Below are positions 44,383 through 53,823 of a stretch of DNA of 64,000 nt, piece by piece; position 1 is the first letter of the stretch, and each line of letters opens with the position of its first letter. Where the stretch lies: NCBI RefSeq assembly GCF_900115745.1, contig NZ_FOXP01000011.1, positions 114,068 to 178,067 on the forward strand, given 5' to 3'. Made by a program: the position numbers and the translations under genes. The notes beneath the pieces are model-generated. The model saw only the letters and a list, made by a program, of their open reading frames with translations. It searched no databases and was not told the DNA's origin. Source of the DNA: Sphingomonas rubra. GTDB taxonomy: Bacteria; Pseudomonadota; Alphaproteobacteria; Sphingomonadales; Sphingomonadaceae.

Positions 44383-45030
44383 TCAGCGCACCCGCGGGCC
44401 GCCGAACGGCATCGGCGGGGGCGGCCGGCGATCGCGCCGCGGCAGCTGCGCCTGATAGGCGTGGCCGCAGTGATTGACGCAGTAGGGGAAACCCGGATTC
44501 ACCTTCTCGCCGCAGAAATGGAAGTCCGGCTCGCCCGGATGACCGAGCGGCCACTTGCAGATCCGGTCGTTGAGGTCGAGCAGGCTGGTCTTGCCCGCGA
44601 TCTCGGCCGACGGCTTGGCCGGCACCAGCCGGCGTGGCGGTGCGGGGGTGGCGGGCGGTTGCTGCTCGCCGGGCGACTGGCGGACGAAACCGCCGGGACC
44701 GACCGAGCGCAGCACCATCTCCGGCCGCGGCTCCGATGCGGGAGCTGGCGCGGGCGGCGCGGCCTCCTCCTCCTCGACAACCGGCTCCGGCTCGGGCTCG
44801 GCCACCACCGGCTCCGGTTCGGCGGCCTGTAGCGAGGGGGCCTCCTGCTCGGCCGGCGCCTCGCTGGAGCGGACCGGCGAGGGCCGCGCCTGGAGGCCCA
44901 GGCGGTGCGCCTTGCCGATCACCGCGTTGCGGCTGACCCCGTCGCCGAGCGCGTCGGCGATCTGGCTGGCGGTCTGCCCGGCCTCCCACATCGTCTTGAG
45001 CGTCTCGATCCGCTCGTCGGTCCAGGACAT
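44383..45030 (-). CDS. gcrA: GcrA cell-cycle regulator
   Basis: Alphaproteobacterial transcription factor that works with sigma-70 at promoters carrying CcrM-methylated GAnTC sites. The 215-residue product has the conserved DNA-binding N-terminus MSWTDERIETLKTMWEAGQT followed by ASQIADALGDGVSRNAVIGK and AHRLGL. A long Pro/Glu/Ala linker (about 50-135) and a C-terminal sigma-binding-like region with cysteines and histidines (FHFCGEKVNPGFPYCVNHCG) follow. Its presence supports an alphaproteobacterial origin. Confidence 0.95.
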   Translation of the reverse strand: MSWTDERIETLKTMWEAGQTASQIADALGDGVSRNAVIGKAHRLGLQARPSPVRSSEAPAEQEAPSLQAAEPEPVVAEPEPEPVVEEEEAAPPAPAPASEPRPEMVLRSVGPGGFVRQSPGEQQPPATPAPPRRLVPAKPSAEIAGKTSLLDLNDRICKWPLGHPGEPDFHFCGEKVNPGFPYCVNHCGHAYQAQLPRRDRRPPPPMPFGGPRVR

Positions 45031-45092
45031 GCGTCTTCCTTAATCTTGGTGCCGGTTGCGGGCAGGCGCGCCAGCGGGTAGCCCGCCGAACC

Positions 45093-45947
45093 ATGAACAG
45101 CCTGCCCCCCATCGGCCAAACAGCGTCTAGGGTGAGGAACGCCCCCGGCGTGCCCGTCATCCGGAACATCAACTGGGGCGGCCTGCGCACGCTCTATGTG
45201 AAGGAGGTGCGCCGGTTCTTCAAGGTGCAGCTCCAGACGGTGTGGGCGCCGGCGATCACCACCCTGCTGTTCCTGGTGGTGTTCACCGTCGCAACGGGCG
45301 CGCGGCGGCCAGTCATGGTCGGCGGCGAGGTGGTGGCCTTTGCCGACTTCATCGCGCCCGGCCTCATCATCAGCCAGGGAATGATGGGCCCGGCCTTCGC
45401 CAATGCCAGCTTCTCGCTGCTGGTCGGCAAGATCCAGGGGACGATCGTCGACTATCTCCAGCCGCCGCTGTCGACCACCGAGCTGCTGGCGGGCCTGGTC
45501 GGCGGCGCGGTGACGCGGGCGATCCTGGTCGGCTTCGTCGTGTGGCTGGCGATGGCGCTCTATCCGGGCGTGCACGTGACGCCGCACGCGCCACTCGCCA
45601 TCCTGTGGTTCGGGCTGCTCGGCACGCTGTTCCTGGCGTTCCTGGGCGTGCTCACCTCAATCTGGGCGGAGAAGTTCGACCACGCCGCCGCGGTGACCAA
45701 CTTCGTGGTGACGCCGCTCGCGCTGCTGTCGGGCACCTTCTACTCGGTCGACAACCTCGCCCCCGTGTTCCGCGCGATCAGCCACGCCAACCCGTTCTTC
45801 TACATCATCTCCGGCTTCCGCTACGGATTCCTGGGGGTGGCGGACTCGCCGATCGGCTTCGGCTCGGCGGTGGTGCTGGCGATCGACGTGGCGCTGGGCG
45901 TCGCCTGCTACGTGCTGCTGCGGCGGGGCTGGCGGCTGAAGAACTGA
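45093..45947 (+). CDS. ABC-2 type transporter permease
   Basis: Membrane subunit of an ABC-2 exporter, 284 residues and about six membrane helices. The family segment PLSTTELLAGLVGGAVTRAI and the motif NPFFYIISGFRYGFLG place it with drug/polysaccharide-type ABC-2 permeases. The partner ATPase is not adjacent: the next gene is a convergent LysR regulator and gcrA lies on the other side. The first Met at 45093 is used. A later start near residue 22 (VIRNINWGG) is possible. Confidence 0.88.
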   Translation: MNSLPPIGQTASRVRNAPGVPVIRNINWGGLRTLYVKEVRRFFKVQLQTVWAPAITTLLFLVVFTVATGARRPVMVGGEVVAFADFIAPGLIISQGMMGPAFANASFSLLVGKIQGTIVDYLQPPLSTTELLAGLVGGAVTRAILVGFVVWLAMALYPGVHVTPHAPLAILWFGLLGTLFLAFLGVLTSIWAEKFDHAAAVTNFVVTPLALLSGTFYSVDNLAPVFRAISHANPFFYIISGFRYGFLGVADSPIGFGSAVVLAIDVALGVACYVLLRRGWRLKN

Positions 45948-45957
45948 CCCGGCGGGA

Positions 45958-46746
45958 TCAGCCGGCGAGCCGGTCGACCAGATCGCGGACCTTCTTCTGC
46001 CGCCATTGCGGCGTCGGCGCGACCAGCCAATAGCCGAGGCGCGACGGGCTGGGCTCGCCCAGCGCCACGAGGCGCTCGGCGGCGAGGTCGCGCTGGGCGA
46101 GCAGTGCCGGCACCAGCGCCCGGCCCAGCCCCGCCAGTGCGGCGTCGATCGCCAGGCCGGCGTCGGCGACGCGCATCGCCGCGCCGTCCTCCACCGGACC
46201 GCCGGTCCAGGCGATCATGGCAACGGTGGCGATGCCAGGCGCGGCGACCAGCACCAGCCCGTCCGATTCGATCGCCTCGCCCTCGTGCTCGCCCGGCCCC
46301 TCGCCCCAGCGGATCGCCAGGTCGAGATTGGCCTGGGTGAAATCGATCCCGTCCTCGGTCGGCAGCAGCACGAAGCGCAGGTCGGCATCCTCCGCGGCGA
46401 GCGCGGCGAGGCGCGGCAGCAGCCATTTGTCGGTCAGGTCGCGCGGGGCGGCGATGGTCAGCGACTTGGACGACTGGCCCGCCTGCATGGCGCGGACCGC
46501 CTCCTCGAACTGGAGGAAGCCGTCGCGCAAGGGGCCGAGCCCCGCCTCCGCCTCCGGCGTCAGCTCCAGCCCGCGGGTCGTGCGGCGGAACAGGACCACG
46601 CCCAGCGTGTCCTCCAGCGCCCTGATCTGCTGGCCGACCGCGGCGGGGGTGACCGCCAGCTCGTCGGCGGCGCGGGTGAACGACAGGTGGCGCGCCGCGG
46701 CGTCGAGCACGCGCAGGCCGTTGAGGGGGAGGTGCGTGCGCTTCAT
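45958..46746 (-). CDS. LysR family transcriptional regulator
   Basis: Regulator of 262 residues. The N-terminal winged helix-turn-helix is LNGLRVLDAAARHLSFTRAA plus DELAVTPAAVGQQIRALEDT. The effector domain carries LTIAAPRDLTDKWLLPRLAA. The closest style is the GcvA/AmpR-like subgroup (FTRAADELAVT...QIRALE). The start at 46746 has GAGGAGCATGTGCC upstream. Residues further upstream are repeat-encoded. Its target is unknown. The convergent permease is only 10 bases away. Confidence 0.9.
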   Translation of the reverse strand: MKRTHLPLNGLRVLDAAARHLSFTRAADELAVTPAAVGQQIRALEDTLGVVLFRRTTRGLELTPEAEAGLGPLRDGFLQFEEAVRAMQAGQSSKSLTIAAPRDLTDKWLLPRLAALAAEDADLRFVLLPTEDGIDFTQANLDLAIRWGEGPGEHEGEAIESDGLVLVAAPGIATVAMIAWTGGPVEDGAAMRVADAGLAIDAALAGLGRALVPALLAQRDLAAERLVALGEPSPSRLGYWLVAPTPQWRQKKVRDLVDRLAG

Positions 46747-46766
46747 TGGCACATGCTCCTCACCGT

Positions 46767-46851
46767 CGTCATGCCGGGCTCGTCCCGGCATCCAGAGCCA
46801 AGCAGCGACACCGCGCCTAACCCTGGATGTCGGGACGAGCCCGGCATGACG
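46767..46851. repeat. Family A palindromic repeat
   Basis: A full copy: CGTCATGCCGGGCTCGTCCC, inner catccagagccaagcagcga, right CTGGATGTCGGGACGAGC and CCGGCATGACG. It lies between the LysR regulator and apaG. Confidence 0.88.
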
Positions 46852-46873
46852 GAGCGTGGCGAGGCGGCGCTCC

Positions 46874-47272
46874 TCACTGCGTCACCGCCGGCGCGGTCAG
46901 CGAAAAACGGGGGACGGCCACGTCGAAGCTGCGGCCGTCCTCGCCCACCATCCGGTACGTGCCCTGCATCGCGCCGGTCGGCGTCGCGAGCGGGCAGCCG
47001 GAGACGTAGTCGAAGCTGGCGCCCGGCTCGATCATCGGTTGCTCGCCGACCACGCCCTCGCCCTCGACCGAGTGGCGGGCGCCGCGGCCGTCGGTGATGA
47101 TCCAGTGGCGGGTCAGCAGCTGGACCGGGGTCGCGCCCTCGTTCTCGATGCGGATGTGATAGGCCCAGAACCAGCGACCGCGATCGGGCTCCGACTGTTC
47201 GGGCAGGTAGCTGACCGAGACGCGCACGGTGATCCCGCCGGTCGTCGCCGCGTGCGGGAACAGCGCCTTCAC
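46874..47272 (-). CDS. apaG: ApaG protein
   Basis: A 132-residue protein of the ApaG/DUF525 family, a small fibronectin-like beta sandwich linked to Co2+/Mg2+ homeostasis in enterobacteria, with unclear biochemistry. Signatures are WAYHIRIENEGATPVQLLTR and HWIITDGRGARHSVEGEGVV. FDYVSGCPLATPTGAMQGTY is also present. It lies 10 bases downstream of metZ on the same strand, a conserved alphaproteobacterial pairing. Confidence 0.95.
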   Translation of the reverse strand: MKALFPHAATTGGITVRVSVSYLPEQSEPDRGRWFWAYHIRIENEGATPVQLLTRHWIITDGRGARHSVEGEGVVGEQPMIEPGASFDYVSGCPLATPTGAMQGTYRMVGEDGRSFDVAVPRFSLTAPAVTQ

Positions 47273-47282
47273 AGCCGCATCC

Positions 47283-48491
47283 TCACAGGCCCGCGCGCCG
47301 AAGCGCCTGGTCGAGGTCGGCGATCACGTCGTCGGCATCCTCCAGCCCGACGTTGAGGCGCAGCATCCCCTCGCCAATCCCCATCTCGGCGCGCGTCTCC
47401 TCCGACACGCCGGCGTGGGTGGTGGAGGCGGGATGCGTCATCAGCGAGCGCGAATCGCCGATGTTGTTGGAGATGTCGACCAGCTCCAGCGCGTCGAGCA
47501 GAGCGTGCGCTTGGGCACGGCCGCCGTCCACTTCCAGCGAGAAGATCGGGCCGGCGGCGTCCATCTGGCGCATGGCGAGGTCGTGCTGCGGATGGCTGGC
47601 GAGCCCCGGATGGTTCACGCGCGCCACGCGGCCCTGGAGGAAAGTGCCGACGCGCACCGAATTCTCCGACTGGCGGCGGATGCGCAGGTCGAGCGTCTCC
47701 AGCCCCTTCAGCACCACCCAGGCGTTGAACGCCGACAGCGTCGGCCCGGTGTTGCGGGTGAAGGGGAGCAGCGTGTTGTCGATCCAGTCCTGCGTGCCGC
47801 AGATCGCGCCGGCCAGCACGCGCCCCTGCCCGTCCATCATCTTGGTGGCGGAATAGGCGACCACGTCGGCACCGAACTCCATCGGCCGTTGCAGCGCGGG
47901 GGTGGCGAAGGCGTTGTCGACGACGGTGGTGATCCCCCGCTCGCGCGCGATGTCGCACACCGCCTGGAGGTCGACGACGTCCATCGTCGGGTTGGCGGGT
48001 GTCTCGAAGAAGAACACCTTGGTCTCGGGCCGTACCGCGTCGACGAACGCCTGCGGATCGCGCGCGTCGACCACGGTGGTGGCGATACCGAACTTGGGCA
48101 GCAGCGTATCGGTGAGCCAGCGGCACGAGCCGAAGGCGGCGCGCCCGCCGACCAGATGGTCGCCCGCCTGCAACTGGCAGAGCAGCGCCGCCGTCATCGC
48201 CGCCATGCCCGACGCCGTGGTGCGGCACGCCTCCGCGCCCTCCAGCAAGGCGATCCGCTGTTCCAGCATCTCCACCGTCGGATTCTGGAGGCGCGAGTAG
48301 GTCATGCCCTGCTGCTCGCCCGCGAACCGCGCCGCCGCGTCGCCCGCGCAGTCATAGGCGTAGCCGGAGGTGAGGAACAACGCTTCCGACGTCTCCCCCC
48401 ATTCCGATCGGGCGGTGCCGCCGCGGATCGCCTGCGTCGCGGGCTTCCACGTCGACGTGATCGAGCGGTCCTGGCCTGTCCTGCGCTTCAT
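47283..48491 (-). CDS. metZ: O-succinylhomoserine sulfhydrylase
   Basis: PLP enzyme that makes homocysteine directly from O-succinylhomoserine and sulfide in methionine synthesis. The 402-residue product has the Cys/Met-metabolism signatures TSGYAYDCAGDAAARF, YSRLQNPTVEMLEQRIALLE and SATKMMDGQGRVLAGAICG (PLP Lys). THPASTTHAGVSEETRAEMG is near the C-terminus. The ATG at 48491 gives MKRRTGQDRSITSTWKPATQ. metZ versus metB/metY is judged from overall style and is not proven. Confidence 0.9.
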   Translation of the reverse strand: MKRRTGQDRSITSTWKPATQAIRGGTARSEWGETSEALFLTSGYAYDCAGDAAARFAGEQQGMTYSRLQNPTVEMLEQRIALLEGAEACRTTASGMAAMTAALLCQLQAGDHLVGGRAAFGSCRWLTDTLLPKFGIATTVVDARDPQAFVDAVRPETKVFFFETPANPTMDVVDLQAVCDIARERGITTVVDNAFATPALQRPMEFGADVVAYSATKMMDGQGRVLAGAICGTQDWIDNTLLPFTRNTGPTLSAFNAWVVLKGLETLDLRIRRQSENSVRVGTFLQGRVARVNHPGLASHPQHDLAMRQMDAAGPIFSLEVDGGRAQAHALLDALELVDISNNIGDSRSLMTHPASTTHAGVSEETRAEMGIGEGMLRLNVGLEDADDVIADLDQALRRAGL

Positions 48492-48557
48492 GCCCGCCGC
48501 TTTGCCCGTCCCCTTGCGCCCTTGCAAGCGAGGGCGGCAGCGGGAACAGTCCGGCGC

Positions 48558-49787
48558 GTGCCGACTTTCCTCCGCCGCCCGCTCGCCCCCGCCCTGCTGC
48601 TCGGCCTGATGGCGGAGCTACTGTTCGCCTGGCGGCTGACGACGCCGTCGATCCTGGTGTTCGACGAGGTCCACTACGTCCCCGCCGCGCGCGCGCTGCT
48701 GGCGCTGGGCGGGCCCGCCAATACGGAACATCCGCTGCTCGGCAAGGCGCTGATCGCCGCCGGCATCGCGCTGTTCGGCGACGGGCCGCTCGGCTGGCGT
48801 GCGTGCTCGACGCTGGCGGGCACGACGGTGGTGGTCGGCACCTACGCGATCCTGTGGCTCGGACTTGGGCGAACGCGGCCGGCGCTGGTGGGGGCGCTGT
48901 GCGTGCTCCTCAACTTCACGGTGTTCGTCTTGGCGCGGATCGCGATGCTGGACGGCTTCATGGCCGCGTTCGTCGTCGCAGGGACGGCGTGCCTGTTGTG
49001 GGCGATGCGGGCGAGCGGCGGCGCGGCGTGGCGGCGCTGGACCGCGGGGGCGGTGCTGCTCGGCCTCGCCACCGCGTGCAAGTGGACCGCCGCGCCGTAC
49101 GTGGCCTTTGCCGGGCTGGCGTTCCTGGCGTTGCGCCGGCCGGGGCGATGGCGAGGGATGCGGCCGATCGCGGCGCTGGCGGTGCTGGGCGGAGTCAGCG
49201 TGCTCGCCTACGCTCTCACCTTCCTGCCCGCCTTCTTCTATGCGCGCGAGCCGCTGACACTGGCTACGCTGATCCCGTTCCAGGCGGAGATGTACGCCCG
49301 CCAGGTGCAGGTGCTGCCCGCCCACACCTATCAGTCGAGCTGGTGGACCTGGCCGCTGGAGCTGCGCCCGATCTGGTATCTGTACGAGCCCGTCGACGGA
49401 GCGCAGCGCGGCATCCTGCTGCTCGGCAATCCGGCGGTGATGTGGGGCGGGCTGGTCGCGGTGGTGGCGTGCGCGGTGGCGTGGCTCCGCACCCGCAGCG
49501 TCGCGGCCGGATGCGCGGCGGCGCTGTGGATCGCGAGCCTAGCCATCTGGGCGGCGATCCCCAAGTCGCTCGGCTTCTTCTATTATTATTATCTATCGAG
49601 CATCTGGCTCGGCATCGCCATCGCGGTGGCATTCGAAGTCTTGCGCGAGCGGTTGCGCTACTGGGACGAGATGTTTCTGGTGCTGGCCGCGACGCTGTTC
49701 ATCCACTTCTACCCGATCCTGTCCGCCGCGCCGCTGTCACGACCGGGGGCGTTCCAGCGGTGGATGTGGCTGGATAGCTGGGCATAG
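48558..49787 (+). CDS. PMT-type phospholipid carrier-dependent glycosyltransferase
   Basis: Multi-pass membrane mannosyltransferase-like protein (PMT/GT39 family), 409 residues. The catalytic loop is VFDEVHYVPAARALL with the acidic DE pair, followed by NTEHPLLGKALIAAG, a typical DEVHY/EHP pattern. About ten membrane helices follow. It may transfer a sugar from a polyprenyl carrier to exported proteins or lipids. The start is GTG at 48558 (VPTFLRRPLAPALLLGLMAE), with a weak ribosome site. An open frame extends upstream antisense to metZ and is not used. Confidence 0.85.
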   Translation: MPTFLRRPLAPALLLGLMAELLFAWRLTTPSILVFDEVHYVPAARALLALGGPANTEHPLLGKALIAAGIALFGDGPLGWRACSTLAGTTVVVGTYAILWLGLGRTRPALVGALCVLLNFTVFVLARIAMLDGFMAAFVVAGTACLLWAMRASGGAAWRRWTAGAVLLGLATACKWTAAPYVAFAGLAFLALRRPGRWRGMRPIAALAVLGGVSVLAYALTFLPAFFYAREPLTLATLIPFQAEMYARQVQVLPAHTYQSSWWTWPLELRPIWYLYEPVDGAQRGILLLGNPAVMWGGLVAVVACAVAWLRTRSVAAGCAAALWIASLAIWAAIPKSLGFFYYYYLSSIWLGIAIAVAFEVLRERLRYWDEMFLVLAATLFIHFYPILSAAPLSRPGAFQRWMWLDSWA

Positions 49788-49795
49788 ACGCTTGC

Positions 49796-49880
49796 CGTCA
49801 CCCCGGGCTTGTCCCGGGGTCCAGAGCCGAGCAGCGTCGCCGTGGGCAACCCTGGATGCCGGGACGAGCCCGGCATGACG
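49796..49880. repeat. Hybrid family A/B palindromic repeat
   Basis: The left arm CGTCACCCCGGGCTTGTCCC has the B-type spelling. The right arm GCCGGGACGAGCCCGGCATG-ACG is A-type. The inner ccagagccgagcagcgtcgc is conserved. It lies between the glycosyltransferase and leuB ends. Confidence 0.85.
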
Positions 49881-49890
49881 GACAGCCCGA

Positions 49891-50937
49891 TCAGCCAAGC
49901 GCCGCCAGCACCGCGTCGGTCATCGCGCCGGTCGACAGCGTCCCACCCAGGTCGGCCGTGCGCGCGCCGCCGGCGATCGCCGCGGCCACCGCCGCCTCGA
50001 TCCGACCGGCGGGTTCGGGCATCCTGAGCGAGGTCCGCAGCATCATCGCCGCCGACAGGATCGCCGCGCACGGGTTCGCCTTGCCCTGCCCCGCAATGTC
50101 GGGGGCGGAGCCGTGGATCGGCTCGAACAGCCCCTTCCCCTCCGAGTCGAGCGAGGCGGAGGGCAACAGCCCGATCGAGCCGACGCACATCGACGCCTGG
50201 TCGGACAGGATGTCGCCGAACAGGTTGCCAGTGACGATCACGTCGAACTGGCCGGGATCGCGCACCAGCTGCATCGCGGCGTTGTCGCAGTACATGTGCG
50301 AGAGCGTCACGTCGCGGAAGTCGCGCGCGACCTCGTTCACCACTTCGCGCCACAATTGCGAGGTTTCCAGCACGTTGGCCTTGTCCACCGAGGTGAGCCG
50401 GCGCGAGCGGGTGCGCGCGATCTCGAACCCGGTGCGCGCGATCCGCGCCACCTCCACCTCGTCGTAGCGCATCAGGTCATGCCCCTCGCGCAGGCCGGTG
50501 CGGGTCAGGCCGCGGCCCTTGTCGCCGAAATAGACGTCGCCGGTCAGCTCTCGCACGATCATCAGGTCGATGCGGCCCGCGATCTCGGGGCGGAGCGCGG
50601 AGGCGTCCTCCAGCCCGGCGAACATCCGCGCCGGACGCAGATTGGCGAACAGGCCCAGCTCCTTGCGCAGGCCCAGGATCGCCTGTTCGGGCCGCATCGT
50701 CCGCTCCAGCGCGTCGAAGGCGGGATCGCCGACCGCGCCGAACAGCACCGCGTCCGCCCGCTCGGCCAGCGCCAGCGTCTCGGGCGGCAGCGGGTGGCCG
50801 GCGACGCGGTACGCAGCGCCGCCGACCGGCGCCTCCTCGAACCGCAGGTCGAGCGCGAGCGCGCCCAGCACGGTGCACGCGGCGGCGGTGACTTCGGGAC
50901 CGATGCCGTCGCCGGCGAGGAGTGCGATAAGAGCCAT
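49891..50937 (-). CDS. leuB: 3-isopropylmalate dehydrogenase
   Basis: NAD-dependent oxidative decarboxylase of leucine synthesis. The 348-residue product starts [16 protein letters not shown]. Signatures are [59 protein letters not shown] and [20 protein letters not shown]. The start at 50937 avoids a 12-residue extension without homology. leuC and leuD are not in the window. recO lies 28 bases upstream on the same strand. Confidence 0.96.
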   Translation of the reverse strand: MALIALLAGDGIGPEVTAAACTVLGALALDLRFEEAPVGGAAYRVAGHPLPPETLALAERADAVLFGAVGDPAFDALERTMRPEQAILGLRKELGLFANLRPARMFAGLEDASALRPEIAGRIDLMIVRELTGDVYFGDKGRGLTRTGLREGHDLMRYDEVEVARIARTGFEIARTRSRRLTSVDKANVLETSQLWREVVNEVARDFRDVTLSHMYCDNAAMQLVRDPGQFDVIVTGNLFGDILSDQASMCVGSIGLLPSASLDSEGKGLFEPIHGSAPDIAGQGKANPCAAILSAAMMLRTSLRMPEPAGRIEAAVAAAIAGGARTADLGGTLSTGAMTDAVLAALG

Positions 50938-50965
50938 GCCCGAGCCTCTGCCGTCGCCGGCGCGC

Positions 50966-51694
50966 TCAGGCAACCGCCCTCTTCAGCCGGTCGACCAGCC
51001 GATCGCGCGCGGCGAGCGGTTCCACCCGCCGGTCGACCAGCACGTCGCGGGCGAGGAAATGCCCGGTCAGCCGCAATCCGTCGACCAGTTCCGCGCCGCC
51101 CGACACCGGTTCGCCGAGCAGGAACGGCGGCAGGCGCAGCAACTGCCGCTCGTACCCGGCGGCGCCCGCGCGGCTCACCGCGCCGCCGCTCTTCGGGCTG
51201 ACGAAGGCGAGCTCGTCGTCGCCACCCGCGACGCAGCCGGACAGGTCGAGCCCGAAGCCCATCTCGGCCAGCACCAGCAGCTCGAAGCGGACCAGCGCCG
51301 GCGCCCAGCCACGCGCGGCGGGTGCCGCCTCGATCGCGTCGAGCATCGCGCCGAGCCCGTCGAAGAGGCGCGGATAGCCTTGCGCCTCGGGCAAGGCGGA
51401 AGCGACCAGCGCGGTGACCCACTCGATCGCGGCGGCGGCGAGCGGCTCGCCGTGGATCGCGGCACGGCTGTGGACGAGTTCGACGGTCAGCGCGGGCAGC
51501 TGCTCCGCCGTCCGCGCGCGCCATTCCGCGCGCACGCCGTTGCCGGGCAGCAGCACGGGCCGCAACTGGCGCGAGCGACCGCCCCGGACGTAGCCGGGCT
51601 GCACGCCGTGATCGCGGGTCAGCGCGCGGGCGACGACGCCGTGCTCGCCGTGCGCGCGGGCCGCGAGGACGATGGCGTCGGCGACGATGTGCAT
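50966..51694 (-). CDS. recO: DNA repair protein RecO
   Basis: Recombination mediator that works with RecR to load RecA on gapped DNA. The N-terminal OB domain begins [20 protein letters not shown], which matches alphaproteobacterial RecO. A helical C-terminal domain (about 80-240) follows, including [20 protein letters not shown] and the cysteine of that motif. The start at 51694 is chosen by homology. An in-frame GTG at 51742 has a better ribosome site (GGAGGGG) and would add 16 residues, so the true start is uncertain. Confidence 0.92.
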   Translation of the reverse strand: MHIVADAIVLAARAHGEHGVVARALTRDHGVQPGYVRGGRSRQLRPVLLPGNGVRAEWRARTAEQLPALTVELVHSRAAIHGEPLAAAAIEWVTALVASALPEAQGYPRLFDGLGAMLDAIEAAPAARGWAPALVRFELLVLAEMGFGLDLSGCVAGGDDELAFVSPKSGGAVSRAGAAGYERQLLRLPPFLLGEPVSGGAELVDGLRLTGHFLARDVLVDRRVEPLAARDRLVDRLKRAVA

Positions 51695-51752
51695 CGCCAC
51701 CATGTCGGGGATGGTGGAGGGTGTCGCAAGCTGGAGCGTCACATATCCCCTC

Positions 51753-51835
51753 CGTTCGCCCTGAGCGACGTCGAAGGGCCGGTTACGAGCGCGCCGCCTG
51801 CGGCCCGTGCTTCGACTTCGCTCAGCACGAACGGG
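51753..51835. repeat. Family C composite palindrome
   Basis: CGTTCGCCCTGAGCGACGTC-GAAGGG (51753-51778) faces CGTGCTTCGACTTCGCTCAG-CACGAACGGG (51806-51835). It is the same element as the cluster at 35494-35788 and occupies the recO-uvrC gap. Confidence 0.85.
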
Positions 51836-51859
51836 TGGAATGAGCCTCGGCCCACCCGA

Positions 51860-53779
51860 TCACCGTGCGTGGTAGAAGTCGTACACCTGCTGCGCCACGC
51901 CGGCCGACACGCCGGGCGCCTTTTTCAGATCGTCCAGGCTGGCGTTGCGGACCGCGCGGCCGGTGCCGAAGTGCATCAGCAGCGCCTTCTTGCGCGCCGG
52001 GCCGATGCCGGGCACCTCGTCGAGCGGCGACGCGCCGATCGCCTTGGCGCGCTTCTCCCGGTGCGCGCCGATGACGAATCGGTGGACCTCGTCGCGCAGC
52101 CGCTGGAGGTAGAACAGCACCGGCGAGTTCTGCGGCAGCATCCGCTCCTGACCGTCCGGCAGGTGGAACACCTCGCGTCCCTCGCGGCCGTGGAACGCGC
52201 CTTTGGCGACGCCGACCAGGCACACGTCCTCGATGCCCAGATCCTCCAGCACCGCCTTGGCCGCACCCAGCTGCGGCTTGCCGCCGTCAATCAGCACCAG
52301 GTCGGGCCAGGTGTCGGCGTCGCGGTCGGGCGCCTCCTCCAGCTGGCGGGCGAAGCGGCGGCGGAAGACCTCGCGCATCATGCCGACGTCGCTGTCGGTT
52401 TGCGCCTCGTTCCCCTTGATGTTCCACTTGCGATACTGGCCCTTGCGGAACCCCTCCGGCCCCGCGACCACCATCGCGCCGACCGCGTTGGTGCCCTGGA
52501 TGTGGCTGTTGTCGTACACCTCGATCCGGTTCGGCGGCTCGGCCAGGTCGAACAGTTCCGCCACCTCGCGCAGCAACTTGGCCTGCGTGGTCGATTCGGC
52601 GAGGCGGCGTTCCAGCGCCTCGATCGCGTTGCGCTTCGCTTGGTCCATCAGCCGGCGGCGGTCGCCGCGCTGCGGGATCGACAGCACCACCTTGTAGCCC
52701 GCCGCGTCGCCCAGCGCCTGGCCGAGCAGCTCGCCTTCGGGCAGTTCGCGGTCGAGCAGGATCTGGCGCGCGGGCGGCACCTCCTCGTAGAATTGGGTGA
52801 GGAAGCTCGTCATCACCTCGTCCTCGGGCACGTCGGCAGTGTGCGTGGGGAAGAAGCTGCGATGGCCCCAGTTCTGGCCGCCGCGGATGAAGAACGCCTG
52901 GATGCCGATCAGTCCGTCCTTGCAGGCGAGCGCGAACACGTCGGCGTCGCCCACCCCTTCCGCGTTGATCGCCTGCGTGCCCTGCACGAAGGTCAGCGCC
53001 TTCAACCGGTCGCGGAGCAGCGCGGCCAGTTCGAAATCCATGTTCTCGGCCGCCGCCTGCATCTGCGCGCCGAGCTTCGCCTGCACCTTGGTCGACTTGC
53101 CCGCCAGGAAATCGCGCGCGTCGCCGACCAGCTCGGCATAGCCGTCCTTGTCGATGCGCCCGACGCACGGCGCCGAGCAGCGCTTGATCTGGTAGAGCAG
53201 GCACGGCCGGTCGCGCGTCTTGAAGAAGCCGTCGGTGCACGAGCGGAGCAGGAACAGTTTCTGGAGCGCGTTCAGCGTGTTGTTGACGCTGCCGGCGCTG
53301 GCGAAGGGGCCGTAGTAATTGCCGACCGCCCGGCGTGCGCCGCGATGCTTCTGCACGCGCGGGAAATCGGTGTCGGAACGCAGCAGGATGAACGGGAAAC
53401 TCTTATCGTCGCGCAGCAGCACGTTGTAGGCGGGGCGGTAGCGCTTGATGAGCTGCGCCTCCAGCAGCAGCGCCTCCGCCTCATTGTTCGTCGTGACGAT
53501 CGTCATCGACCGCGTCTGCGACACCATCCGCTGGAGCCGCTTGGGCAGCTGCTTGATCTGCGTGTAGTTGGCGACGCGCTGCTTCAGCGAGCGCGCCTTG
53601 CCGCAGTACAGGATGTCGCCCTTGGCATCGTGCATCCGGTACACGCCGGAGCGCTGCGGCAGCGTCTTCAGCACGTTGCGGATCGCGGCGACGCCGGCAT
53701 CCAGGTCCGGCGTCTCCGACCCGCGGATCGTGAAGGTGTTCTTTTCCTCGTTGAACCGGTCTGGGGTGGGCGTGGACAT
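51860..53779 (-). CDS. uvrC: Excinuclease ABC subunit C
   Basis: Nuclease subunit of UvrABC nucleotide excision repair. The 639-residue product has the GIY-YIG domain (SGVYRMHDAKGDILYCGKAR near 45-64) and the UVR motif near residues 215-250. The C-terminal RNase H-like domain includes EVYDNSHIQGTNAVGAMVV, DLVLIDGGKPQLGAAKAVLE and FVIGAHREKRAKAIGASPLD. HhH motifs end the protein (EVPGIGPARKKALLMHFGT). Length and order are normal. Confidence 0.97.
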   Translation of the reverse strand: MSTPTPDRFNEEKNTFTIRGSETPDLDAGVAAIRNVLKTLPQRSGVYRMHDAKGDILYCGKARSLKQRVANYTQIKQLPKRLQRMVSQTRSMTIVTTNNEAEALLLEAQLIKRYRPAYNVLLRDDKSFPFILLRSDTDFPRVQKHRGARRAVGNYYGPFASAGSVNNTLNALQKLFLLRSCTDGFFKTRDRPCLLYQIKRCSAPCVGRIDKDGYAELVGDARDFLAGKSTKVQAKLGAQMQAAAENMDFELAALLRDRLKALTFVQGTQAINAEGVGDADVFALACKDGLIGIQAFFIRGGQNWGHRSFFPTHTADVPEDEVMTSFLTQFYEEVPPARQILLDRELPEGELLGQALGDAAGYKVVLSIPQRGDRRRLMDQAKRNAIEALERRLAESTTQAKLLREVAELFDLAEPPNRIEVYDNSHIQGTNAVGAMVVAGPEGFRKGQYRKWNIKGNEAQTDSDVGMMREVFRRRFARQLEEAPDRDADTWPDLVLIDGGKPQLGAAKAVLEDLGIEDVCLVGVAKGAFHGREGREVFHLPDGQERMLPQNSPVLFYLQRLRDEVHRFVIGAHREKRAKAIGASPLDEVPGIGPARKKALLMHFGTGRAVRNASLDDLKKAPGVSAGVAQQVYDFYHAR

Positions 53780-53823
53780 CGAGGGGGATTTAGGATCGCG
53801 GCGACTCGACCGCTAGACGTGGG

